Shown here: positions 32,159 through 40,057 of the stretch, piece by piece
How positions within the stretch are numbered: the first letter of the stretch is position 1
How the letters are laid out: each line of letters opens with the position of its first letter
Assembly: GCA_910578095.1 (NCBI GenBank)
Contig: CAJTOZ010000013.1
Coordinates: forward strand, 1-64,000
From: an uncultured Muribaculaceae bacterium
GTDB taxonomy: Bacteria > Bacteroidota > Bacteroidia > Bacteroidales > Muribaculaceae
Reading direction: 5' to 3'
DNA length: 64,000 bases
Notes under the pieces: generated by a model
What the model was told of the DNA's origin: nothing
The model's input: the letters and a program-made list of their open reading frames with translations, nothing else
Databases searched by the model: none
Made by a program: the position numbers and the translations under genes

Positions 32159-32623
32159 ATGAAAAAATTTCTGACAGTGCTGCTGGCCATTCTGGCCATC
32201 GCACTCCCCGCAGCGTCGCAGACACAAGTGAAGTGGCGCACGGCTGTGCGCATGACTTCCGACACCGAAGGAGTTGTCACCGTAAAAGCTATCATACCAG
32301 AGGGCTTCCACCTCTATGGCACCACGGTGCCTGAAGGAGGACCTGTGGCCACCACATTCGACTTCGGAGCATCCAAAGGTGTGAAATTCCGCGGCGACAT
32401 GTCGCCTTCATCCGTGCCGGTGACAGCACGCGATGAGGCCTTCGGCATCGATTTGCAATGGTGGACAGGCACCGTGGCTTTTTCGCAACACTTCACGATC
32501 ACCGACCCCGCCACTGCACAAATCGTTCTGAAAATAAAGTACATGATGTGCAACGGCACCAACTGCATGCCCCCGCGCACTGAAAACATCACCATACCCA
32601 ATACCCGATTGAAAAAGAAATGA
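32159..32623 (+). CDS. Exported DsbD N-terminal-domain protein
   Basis: 154-aa periplasmic protein: signal peptide about 1-20 (MKKFLTVLLAILAIALPAAS) and a single immunoglobulin-like DsbD alpha domain. Cys131 and Cys136 lie in MMCNGTNCMPP, matching the redox cysteines of that domain. Its stop overlaps the start of the full DsbD gene (ATGA), whose own N-domain has a similar MVCNAQSCTAP. It probably accepts electrons from the membrane DsbD as a separate carrier. Confidence 0.8.
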   Translation: MKKFLTVLLAILAIALPAASQTQVKWRTAVRMTSDTEGVVTVKAIIPEGFHLYGTTVPEGGPVATTFDFGASKGVKFRGDMSPSSVPVTARDEAFGIDLQWWTGTVAFSQHFTITDPATAQIVLKIKYMMCNGTNCMPPRTENITIPNTRLKKK

Positions 32624-34599
32624 AGACACTGCGACACATACTTGTCTCCGCACTGGCCGTAATGGCCATCCTGCTGCCCGCCCGCAGCCACGCCCAGCTC
32701 CCGGAGCATGTGGAGTGGAGCGCGCGCATCGACAGCACAGCCCCCGACCGGGGAAACATAATCCTCACCGCCGCCATGGCCGAGGGATGGCACATCTATG
32801 GATTCGACAAACCCACCGAGGATGCCAGCATGTACCCCACAGAGCTCACCGTAGCCCCGGCCGAGGGTCTCAACATCCTCGGCGACTGGACTCCGTCGCG
32901 CCCTGCCGGCGAGCACTTCGACACCATGCTTCAGCTCAACCTCACATGGTGGGATGGCACAGTGAGTTTCTCCCTGCCGTTCAGCGTGAGCGGTCCGGGT
33001 GCCGCGATCCGCGTCACGGCAGCCTACATGGTGTGCAACGCGCAAAGCTGCACCGCCCCCGCGCGCCGCAGTTTCGATCTCCGCTTCGGCAAAACACAGG
33101 CTGCAGCCACTGACGCCTCCACAGCCGGGAAGGACAAAGCCGGCACCACAAGCGCCCAATCTGCCGAACAAGCATCTCCGGCCGAGACATCCTGGTGGGC
33201 ACCCGTCGACACTGAAAGCGCCACCGACACGCTGCCAGCAAGCCCGCTTGCCTTGCTCGGATTCGGTTTTCTCGGTGGCCTGTTGGCTCTGCTCACACCC
33301 TGCGTGTGGCCCATGATACCCATGACCGTAAGTTTCTTCCTCAAGCGTGGCCGTAGCCGCGCGCGCTCCGTAGGCGATGCCCTCATCTACGCCGGGGCCA
33401 TCATAGCCATATACCTGATTCTCGGCATAGCCATCACCCTTGCCTTCGGCGCAGGAAAGCTCAACGAGATTGCCACCGGAGCCGTGTTCAATGTTCTCTT
33501 CTTCGTGCTGCTTGTGGTGTTCGCCATCAGCTTCTTCGGCGCATTCGACATCAAGCTGCCATCACGCTGGAGCAATGCCGTCGACGGCAAAGCCGAAAGC
33601 ACCTCCGGAGTGCTCAGCATATTCCTCATGGCCTTCACTCTGGTGCTCGTGTCGTTCTCCTGCACAGGCCCCATCATAGGCACGCTGCTTGTGGAGGCCG
33701 CATCGCAGGGCGATGTTGCCGGCCCTGCCCTCGGCATGGGTGGCTTTGCCCTCGGCCTCGCCCTTCCGTTCGCTCTCTTCGCCTTCTTCCCGTCCATGCT
33801 CAAGGAGATGCCCCGCAGCGGCGGATGGCTCAACAGCGTAAAGGTGGTGCTCGGTTTTATAGAACTCATACTGTCACTGAAATTTCTCTCCGTGGCCGAT
33901 CTCGCCTACGGCTGGCATATACTTGACCGCGAGGTGTTCATAGCCCTGTGGATCGTGCTCTTCGCCCTTCTGGGCATGTATCTGCTCGGAAAACTGCGTT
34001 TCAGCCACGACAGCCCTGCACAGCACACATCCGTGGGAGGATTCTTCCTGGCCGTATGTTCGTTCAGCTTCGCAGTCTATCTGCTACCCGGCCTGTGGGG
34101 CGCGCCTCTTAAAGCCATCAGCGCCTTCGCGCCGCCGCTCACCACGCAGGATTTCAACCTCTATGGCGGTGAATTCCGCGAGTTCGACGACTACGACCAG
34201 GGCATGCGCTATGCCGCCGACCACCATATGCCTGTGCTCCTCGACTTCTCGGGCTACGCCTGCGTAAATTGCCGCAAGATGGAAGGCGCGGTGTTCGATA
34301 CCCCAGCCGTGCGTTCTGTCATAGAAGACAATTTCGTGCTCATCAAGCTCATGGTCGACGACAAGGCGCGCCTCGCCACACCATACACCGTGGAGGAAAA
34401 CGGGCGCACCGTGGAGATAGAGACCGTGGGCGATCGCTGGAGCTACCTGCAACGCCACAAATTTGCCAGTGCCACGCAGCCTTTCTATGTAATGCTCAAC
34501 AACGACGGCCTTCCTCTCGGCCCATCACGCAGCTACGATGAGAATGCCGAAGCATTCGTGCAGTGGCTTGAGGACGGATTGTCGGAATACAACAAGTAA
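32620..34599 (+). CDS. dsbD: Thiol:disulfide interchange protein DsbD
   Basis: 659-aa inner-membrane electron carrier from cytosolic thioredoxin to periplasmic thiols. Signal peptide 1-25; N-terminal alpha domain (about 28-155) with Cys139/Cys144; low-complexity linker 158-205; eight-helix membrane domain (about 210-500) with the conserved Cys228 in LTPCVWPM and Cys348 in SFSCTGP; C-terminal thioredoxin domain with CVNC at 548-551. All three redox pairs are present. Start overlaps the preceding gene by 4 bp. Confidence 0.95.
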   Translation: MKTLRHILVSALAVMAILLPARSHAQLPEHVEWSARIDSTAPDRGNIILTAAMAEGWHIYGFDKPTEDASMYPTELTVAPAEGLNILGDWTPSRPAGEHFDTMLQLNLTWWDGTVSFSLPFSVSGPGAAIRVTAAYMVCNAQSCTAPARRSFDLRFGKTQAAATDASTAGKDKAGTTSAQSAEQASPAETSWWAPVDTESATDTLPASPLALLGFGFLGGLLALLTPCVWPMIPMTVSFFLKRGRSRARSVGDALIYAGAIIAIYLILGIAITLAFGAGKLNEIATGAVFNVLFFVLLVVFAISFFGAFDIKLPSRWSNAVDGKAESTSGVLSIFLMAFTLVLVSFSCTGPIIGTLLVEAASQGDVAGPALGMGGFALGLALPFALFAFFPSMLKEMPRSGGWLNSVKVVLGFIELILSLKFLSVADLAYGWHILDREVFIALWIVLFALLGMYLLGKLRFSHDSPAQHTSVGGFFLAVCSFSFAVYLLPGLWGAPLKAISAFAPPLTTQDFNLYGGEFREFDDYDQGMRYAADHHMPVLLDFSGYACVNCRKMEGAVFDTPAVRSVIEDNFVLIKLMVDDKARLATPYTVEENGRTVEIETVGDRWSYLQRHKFASATQPFYVMLNNDGLPLGPSRSYDENAEAFVQWLEDGLSEYNK

Positions 34600-34605
34600 C
34601 TAACC

Positions 34606-35391
34606 ATGTCACATACACGTAGCGAACGCGTCGAAGCTCTCGGGCGCGTAATGGACACGCTGGAGATTCTACGCGTGAAATGCCCCTGGGACGCCAAGCA
34701 GACCAACGAGAGCCTGCGGCCCAACACCATCGAGGAAGTGTACGAACTCGCACAGGCCCTCATGACCGACGACCCCGCCGAACTCCGCAAGGAACTCGGC
34801 GATGTGCTCCTGCACATCCTCTTCTACAGCCTCATCGCCGACGAGCAAGGACGCTTCGACATTGCCGATGTGGCCGATGCTCTGAACACGAAACTGATAT
34901 TCCGCCATCCGCACGTGTTCGGCGACACAAAGGCCGAAGATGCCCGTCAGGTGTCTGAGAACTGGGAAAAGATCAAACTCCGCGAGAAAGGTGGCAACCG
35001 CACCGTGCTCAGCGGCGTGCCCGCAGCACTTCCTGCCCTCATAAAGGCATTCCGCATTCAGGAAAAAGCCGCCAACGTGGGCTTTGATTGGGAAAATCCC
35101 GCCGATGTATGGGATAAGGTGCGTGAGGAAATGGGCGAGGTGGAGCAGGCCGTAATGTCGGCCGACAAAGCCGATATCGAAGCCGAATTCGGCGACCTTA
35201 TCTTCGCCGTGGTCAATGCTGCGCGCCTTTACGGAGTAAATGCCGATACAGCTCTCGAACACACCAATGCCAAATTCATGCGTCGCTTCGCACACATCGA
35301 GGAGACGGCAGCCGCGCAAGGACGTTCCGTTGCCGACCTGTCCCTCGACGAGATGGAGGCTGCCTGGCAGGACGCCAAGAAAAGTGAATAA
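34606..35391 (+). CDS. mazG: Nucleoside triphosphate pyrophosphohydrolase MazG
   Basis: 261-aa house-cleaning enzyme that hydrolyses NTPs to NMP and PPi. The first MazG domain contains KCPWDAKQTNESLRPNTIEE with the metal-binding acidic cluster ELRKELGDVLLHI; the second repeats the pattern (VREEMGEVEQAV, EAEFGDLIFAVVN). Length equals that of E. coli MazG. It lies 6 bp after dsbD and 2 bp before topB, so probably one operon. Confidence 0.95.
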   Translation: MSHTRSERVEALGRVMDTLEILRVKCPWDAKQTNESLRPNTIEEVYELAQALMTDDPAELRKELGDVLLHILFYSLIADEQGRFDIADVADALNTKLIFRHPHVFGDTKAEDARQVSENWEKIKLREKGGNRTVLSGVPAALPALIKAFRIQEKAANVGFDWENPADVWDKVREEMGEVEQAVMSADKADIEAEFGDLIFAVVNAARLYGVNADTALEHTNAKFMRRFAHIEETAAAQGRSVADLSLDEMEAAWQDAKKSE

Positions 35392-35393
35392 GC

Positions 35394-37454
35394 GTGAAAG
35401 TCTGCATCACAGAGAAACCGAGCGTCGCGCGCGACATTGCTTCCATTCTTGGTGCCAATGTGCGCCGCGACGGCTATTTTGAAGGAGGAGACTGGCAGGT
35501 CACATGGACCTTCGGCCATCTTTGCTGCCTGAAGGAACCGCACGACTACACCGATCTATGGAAGCCGTGGAGCCTCAGCCGCCTGCCCATGGTGCCTGCA
35601 AAATTCGGCATCAAGCTCATCGACGTGGACAGCTATAAAAAGCAGTTTGCCGTGATCAAAAGCCTCATTGCCGGCGCCGAGGAAGTCATAAACTGCGGTG
35701 ATGCCGGGCAGGAGGGAGAGCTCATCCAACGGTGGGTGATGCAGAAGGCCGACATCAAATGTCCGGTGCGCCGACTATGGATATCATCGCTCACCGATGA
35801 GAGCATACGCGAAGGGTTCCGTTCGCTCGAACCGGCATCGAAATTCGACAATCTCTATTACGCAGGTCTCTCACGTGCTGTCGGCGACTGGCTTCTGGGC
35901 ATGAATGCCACACGCCTATATTCTCTGCGATATGGAGGCGGCCACCGCAATGTGCTCAGTGTGGGACGCGTACAGACCCCCACCCTCGCCCTCATCGTTG
36001 AGCGGCAACACGAAATCGACAACTTCAAGCCGGAGGACTTCTGGGAGCTGCACACCACCTATCGCGAAGCCGACTTCTCTGCCGCGGCCGGGCGATTCAC
36101 CGACCGCGAAAAAGCGCAGGCTGCTATAGAAAGCGTAGCCCGGCACGAGCTCGAGATCACCTCTGTGACAAAAAAAGCAGGCCGCGAGGCTCCACCACGC
36201 TTGTTCGACCTCACTTCGCTGCAGGTGGAATGCAACCGGCGTTGGGGATGGACCGCCGAGGACACCCTGAAGCTCATCCAGAGCCTCTATGAGAAAAAAG
36301 TCACCACCTACCCGCGTGTGGACACTACATACCTCAGCGACGACATCTACCCCAAAGTCCCCGACATCCTGCGGCGCATGACACCCTATGCCACACTCAC
36401 GGCTCCTGTGCTCGCCACAAAGATTCCCAAGAGCAAAAAGGTGTTCGACAACGCCAAAGTCACCGACCACCATGCCATCATCCCCACAGGACAGTCGCCT
36501 GCGCCCCTCGTGGGACTTGAGCGCCAGCTATACCATCTTATAGCCCTCCGTTTCATCGCGGCATTCTACCCCGATTGCCGCTTTGAAGCCACCACCGTGG
36601 AAGCCCTCGCAGGGCAGACAGCCTTCAAGGCCACAGGCAAGGTGATTGTGGAGCCGGGATGGCGCACAGTATTTGCCGGCGATAAATCTGAAAAAGCCGA
36701 TAGCACGGCCGATACGGCCGAAGCTGTACTGCCCGCATTCTCGCAGGGTGAGCGAGGCCCGCACGAACCTCGCCTCGTAAAGAAAGCCACACAGCCACCG
36801 AAACTCTACACCGAAGGAACGCTCCTGCGCGCCATGGAGACCGCCGGAAAAACCGTCGACGACGACGAACTGCGGGATGCGATGAAAGAAAACGGCATCG
36901 GCCGTCCCTCCACCCGGGCAGCTATCATTGAGACCTTATTCAAGCGCGGCTATATCGAGCGGCGGCGAAAATCCATTGCAGCCACCCCGGCGGGCATCGA
37001 CCTGATAGCCACTATCAGGGATGAACTCCTGAAAAGCGCCAAACTCACGGGACTATGGGAAAACAAGCTCCGCCGCATAGAACGCGGAGAATATTCCCCC
37101 GCCGATTTCATAGGGGAGCTCAAGGAAATGATCACCCGCATTGTGGCCGACGTGATGAACGACAACAGCGGCCACCGCATAGCAGTGGTGCAGGGCGCCG
37201 CGACCGACAAGACAGCGGCAAAAGCCAAAACGGCAAAAGCCGACAAACCCCGTGCCCCACGCAAAAAGCCGATAAAGAGCCTTGACGAGATCACATGTCC
37301 GGGCTGCGGCAAGGGCCACCTGCTGCGTGGACGCGCGGCATATGGATGCAGCCGATATGCCGATGGATGCACTTTCCGCCTCACATTCGACCAATACCCG
37401 GCCGAATTGACCCCGGCACAACTGGCAAAAAAAATCTCCAAACTAAACAAGTAG
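35394..37454 (+). CDS. topB: DNA topoisomerase III (type IA)
   Basis: 686-aa type IA topoisomerase resolving single-strand entanglements. The TOPRIM domain is at the N-terminus (EKPSVARDIA and DAGQEGEL); the catalytic Tyr306 is in TTYPRVDTTYLS; a basic linker rich in Ala/Lys precedes a C-terminal four-cysteine zinc finger (CPGCGKGHLL...YGCSRYADGC). The start is GTG, two bases after the mazG stop; no in-frame ATG fits. Confidence 0.95.
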   Translation: MKVCITEKPSVARDIASILGANVRRDGYFEGGDWQVTWTFGHLCCLKEPHDYTDLWKPWSLSRLPMVPAKFGIKLIDVDSYKKQFAVIKSLIAGAEEVINCGDAGQEGELIQRWVMQKADIKCPVRRLWISSLTDESIREGFRSLEPASKFDNLYYAGLSRAVGDWLLGMNATRLYSLRYGGGHRNVLSVGRVQTPTLALIVERQHEIDNFKPEDFWELHTTYREADFSAAAGRFTDREKAQAAIESVARHELEITSVTKKAGREAPPRLFDLTSLQVECNRRWGWTAEDTLKLIQSLYEKKVTTYPRVDTTYLSDDIYPKVPDILRRMTPYATLTAPVLATKIPKSKKVFDNAKVTDHHAIIPTGQSPAPLVGLERQLYHLIALRFIAAFYPDCRFEATTVEALAGQTAFKATGKVIVEPGWRTVFAGDKSEKADSTADTAEAVLPAFSQGERGPHEPRLVKKATQPPKLYTEGTLLRAMETAGKTVDDDELRDAMKENGIGRPSTRAAIIETLFKRGYIERRRKSIAATPAGIDLIATIRDELLKSAKLTGLWENKLRRIERGEYSPADFIGELKEMITRIVADVMNDNSGHRIAVVQGAATDKTAAKAKTAKADKPRAPRKKPIKSLDEITCPGCGKGHLLRGRAAYGCSRYADGCTFRLTFDQYPAELTPAQLAKKISKLNK

Positions 37455-37458
37455 CGGC

Positions 37459-37635
37459 ATGGATTGGCAATTAATCGCTGTGGGTGTGATCATGGCTGCG
37501 GCCCTCGCACATATAATATGGCGCGTGTGGCGCGCGGCACGCCGAGGGGGCCGATCGTCGTCGTGTTCGTGCGGATGCTCAGGATGCTCGCTGGCCGACA
37601 AATGCGCCGACAAAAAACAACCAGAAAAACACTGA
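37459..37635 (+). CDS. Small Cys-rich membrane protein, FeoB-associated type
   Basis: 58-codon gene: one N-terminal transmembrane helix (about residues 4-22), an Arg-rich cytosolic patch, then the cysteine cluster CSCGCSGCSLADKC, as in the FeoB-associated Cys-rich membrane protein family. Those proteins usually accompany feoB iron transporters, but none is seen here; the gene sits 4 bp after topB and 10 bp before the dipeptidase. Confidence 0.75.
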   Translation: MDWQLIAVGVIMAAALAHIIWRVWRAARRGGRSSSCSCGCSGCSLADKCADKKQPEKH

Positions 37636-37645
37636 GCCGTCAAAA

Positions 37646-38311
37646 ATGCGCCGAATCATCATTGCCTTATTTCTCTCAGCGGGACTATCGGCAACAGCTC
37701 TGACACAGCTCGAATCGACGTTGCAGCGAAAGGGCTACAAGGACGTGACTGAAGCAGTGCCGGGGACATACGTTGAACTTATGTATGCCCGTGCCGACAA
37801 TTTCACGGGACGCGTGCTGTACGACAGCCTGTCGCACGCCTATCTCCACCCCGATGCAGCAAGAGCTCTCGCACAAGCAGCCAAAGAATTGCAGCGACAG
37901 CGGCCCGACCTCCGCTTCCTTATCAAGGACGCGGCACGCCCCGTGAGCGTTCAGCGCCATATGTTCCGCACAGTGCGCGGCACGCCAAAGGCTCGCTACG
38001 TGGCCAATCCGGCCAATGGCGGAGGCACACACAACTTTGGAATAGCCGTCGACATCACATTGTGCGACACCTTAGGGCGCGAGCTCCCCATGGGCACACC
38101 GGTCGACCATCTCGGACCGGAAGCCAATATCGACCGCGAACAGGAACTGTTGCGCCGCGGCATCATCACAAAAGAGGAGCTCGCCAACCGTCGCTTGCTG
38201 CGGCGCGTCATGCTGTCGGCCGGCTTCAAGACCATTCGCAAAGAATGGTGGCACTTCGAGCTGCTGCGACGGGCCGAGGCACGGCGGCGCTACAAACTTA
38301 TAGACTTTTAG
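37646..38311 (+). CDS. D-alanyl-D-alanine dipeptidase (M15D, VanX/DdpX type)
   Basis: 221-aa zinc peptidase. Signal peptide about 1-19 suggests a periplasmic location. The zinc ligands are His129 and Asp136 in THNFGIAVDIT and His203 in EWWHFE, with Glu200 as the base. It probably hydrolyses D-Ala-D-Ala from wall turnover for reuse; there are no vancomycin-resistance genes around it. Last gene of the dsbD-topB run, followed by a terminator. Confidence 0.9.
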   Translation: MRRIIIALFLSAGLSATALTQLESTLQRKGYKDVTEAVPGTYVELMYARADNFTGRVLYDSLSHAYLHPDAARALAQAAKELQRQRPDLRFLIKDAARPVSVQRHMFRTVRGTPKARYVANPANGGGTHNFGIAVDITLCDTLGRELPMGTPVDHLGPEANIDREQELLRRGIITKEELANRRLLRRVMLSAGFKTIRKEWWHFELLRRAEARRRYKLIDF

Positions 38312-38336
38312 GGCCTGACACAGATGGCAAAAATCT

Positions 38337-38363
38337 CCCAAACATCACAGTTTGGGCGTTTTT
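38337..38363 (+). terminator. Terminator after the dipeptidase gene
   Basis: Stem CCCAAAC/GTTTGGG (38337-38343 with 38350-38356) followed by CGTTTTTC. Confidence 0.8.
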
Positions 38364-38405
38364 CTCTTTAAAAATGGTTAAATGTGTATTTTTTTGCCAT
38401 TTAAA

Positions 38406-38437
38406 TTTGCATAATAGCGCCGCATCATATATCTTTG
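38406..38437 (+). promoter_or_regulatory. Promoter of the candidate small RNA
   Basis: TTTG (38406-38409), 20-bp spacer, TATCTTTG (38430-38437): exact consensus, with no gene start downstream on this strand. Confidence 0.8.
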
Positions 38438-38443
38438 CATCGT

Positions 38444-38503
38444 GTTTTCATGGTATAGATTTAAGGTTAACGGATTGGTAGTCGCGAGACTATCAATTTT
38501 TTT
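38444..38503 (+). ncRNA. Candidate small RNA, about 60 nt
   Basis: A full promoter ends about 7 bp before this segment and a clean terminator closes it: stem TTGGTAGTC/GACTATCAA (38475-38483 with 38488-38496, loop GCGA) plus seven T. It has no ORF and the next gene is on the opposite strand. The body includes TGGTATAGATTTAAGGTTAA, a phrase I recall from other Bacteroidales intergenic regions. It may belong to one of the multicopy small RNA families of this order. Confidence 0.7.
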
Positions 38504-38571
38504 ATTATCTCTCCATCTCATTCAGCCACAAGAGGAGCGCCTCCATAGGCTTCCACAGCATACGATCCTTT

Positions 38572-38685
38572 ATTGATTATCCGCAAAATTACCCAAGTTG
38601 ACATCATAAGGTTACCGCCCGCAATGTTGGGACATCGCTTTGCGATGTATAATATGCCTGCATGCCAATTTTACGCGCCAAAGGC
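38572..38685 (+). repeat. Dispersed repeat, copy B
   Basis: Inverted relative to copy A (30-143), 114 bp, about 95% identical by eye. Similarity weakens beyond both ends. The flank 38686-38817 has no gene; it includes an ATCCT/AGGAT hairpin near 38737-38751. Confidence 0.85.
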
Positions 38686-38817
38686 ACGTCCCTACATTGA
38701 GAATAAAACCTTGGGGACTTTTACGGATAAGCATAATCCTTTATCAGGATAATTGACGGAAATCTCAAGCATTTTACGGCACAAACCGAAAAATCAGGCA
38801 AAAGCTAAATACCCCCA

Positions 38818-40026
38818 CTATGACAGCAAAAGACAGGCATCGCCGTAGCTGAGGAACCTATATGGTACCGACAGGGCATGATCATACATGGCACGCCACT
38901 CATCGCCCATCAGCGCCGACACGAGCAAGAGCAACGTGCTCTGAGGCTGATGGAAATTGGTCACCATGCCGCTCACCACGCGGTAGGTGTATCCCGGAGC
39001 GATTATTATACGCGTGGCCCCCATAAGCGTGCGCTGGCCGGAAGCATCAAGATAGCCGACTATGGCGTTCAGGGCCTCAGCCACCGGGAGCCCGGGATGG
39101 TCGGTATCGTAGGCATACCATTGAGGAACCTCGCCGTCCCACTTCCCTTGCGAGATAAGACAGCCGATATGATAAAGGCTCTCAAGCGTGCGCACCGATG
39201 TGGTGCCTACGGCAATCACACGCCGCTTGCCGGCTGCCAATGCAGCCACAACGTCGCGCTCCACGGCTATGAACTCGCTGTGCATGGCGTGATCGCCCAC
39301 TTCCTCGCTCTTCACGGGCTGGAATGTGCCGGCGCCCACATGCAACGTAACTTCAAGGCGAGGAATTCCGCGGGACGAAATATCGGCGAGCACACGGTCG
39401 GTGAAGTGCAGTCCGGCCGTGGGCGCGGCCACCGAACCGTCTATACGGCTGAACACCGTCTGATAGTCGGTACTGTCCGTTGCCTCCGTGGCACGGTTCA
39501 GGTATGGAGGAATAGGAATTTCTCCTATGGCCCCGATAATGCGGGCAAATGTCAGCTGCGGCTCATTCCACGAAAAGCGCACTTCCGATGCATTGTCGGC
39601 CCGCGCCACACGTTCGGCACACAACGTCGCGCGCACACCGTCCACCTCGATTTCGGCAGTCAGTTCTCCCTGCTTCCAGCGCTTGCTGTTGCCCACAAAA
39701 CAGCTCCACGTGCAGCTTTCCGTGCTTGCGAAAGCCTGCGCATAGTCGGCAGGAGCTACCGGCTCCAGACAAAATATCTCTATGAGCGCCCCGGTGTCCT
39801 TGCGCATTCTCAGACGCGCGTTTATCACACGGGTATTGTTGTACACCAGCATCGCATCGTCGGGAAGCAGACCGGGCAGTTCGGCAAAAACTCTGTCCTC
39901 AAGCGTTCCGTCGGGACGGCGCACCAGCAGCCGGCACGCATCGCGCTGCTGCAGAGGGTGTTTTGCTATAAGTTCGTCGGGAAGAGGATAATTGTATTCC
40001 GATATATGTATTTCCTTTGGATTCAT
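38818..40026 (-). CDS. queA: tRNA preQ1(34) S-adenosylmethionine ribosyltransferase-isomerase
   Basis: 402-aa enzyme adding the epoxyqueuosine ring in queuosine synthesis. Typical segments are YNYPLPDELIAKHPLQQRDA at the N-terminus, MLVYNNTRVINARL, the AAPTAGLHFTD block and the C-terminal GMVTNFHQPQSTLLLLVSAL. It is about 50 residues longer than E. coli QueA, as is usual for Bacteroidetes. It follows the helicase by 31 bp; a TAATTTTG box lies at 40031-40038 but without a good -33. Confidence 0.96.
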   Translation of the reverse strand: MNPKEIHISEYNYPLPDELIAKHPLQQRDACRLLVRRPDGTLEDRVFAELPGLLPDDAMLVYNNTRVINARLRMRKDTGALIEIFCLEPVAPADYAQAFASTESCTWSCFVGNSKRWKQGELTAEIEVDGVRATLCAERVARADNASEVRFSWNEPQLTFARIIGAIGEIPIPPYLNRATEATDSTDYQTVFSRIDGSVAAPTAGLHFTDRVLADISSRGIPRLEVTLHVGAGTFQPVKSEEVGDHAMHSEFIAVERDVVAALAAGKRRVIAVGTTSVRTLESLYHIGCLISQGKWDGEVPQWYAYDTDHPGLPVAEALNAIVGYLDASGQRTLMGATRIIIAPGYTYRVVSGMVTNFHQPQSTLLLLVSALMGDEWRAMYDHALSVPYRFLSYGDACLLLS

Positions 40027-40057
40027 ACCGCAAAATTACGCAAAATCCCGCAATTAT

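Noticed and set aside
38686..38817. Possible insertion sequence end next to copy B
   Set aside because: No terminal inverted repeats, transposase or target duplication is visible.
40031..40038. Separate promoter for queA
   Set aside because: A TAATTTTG box exists but no -33 element is at 19-20 bp; read-through from the helicase gene is simpler.
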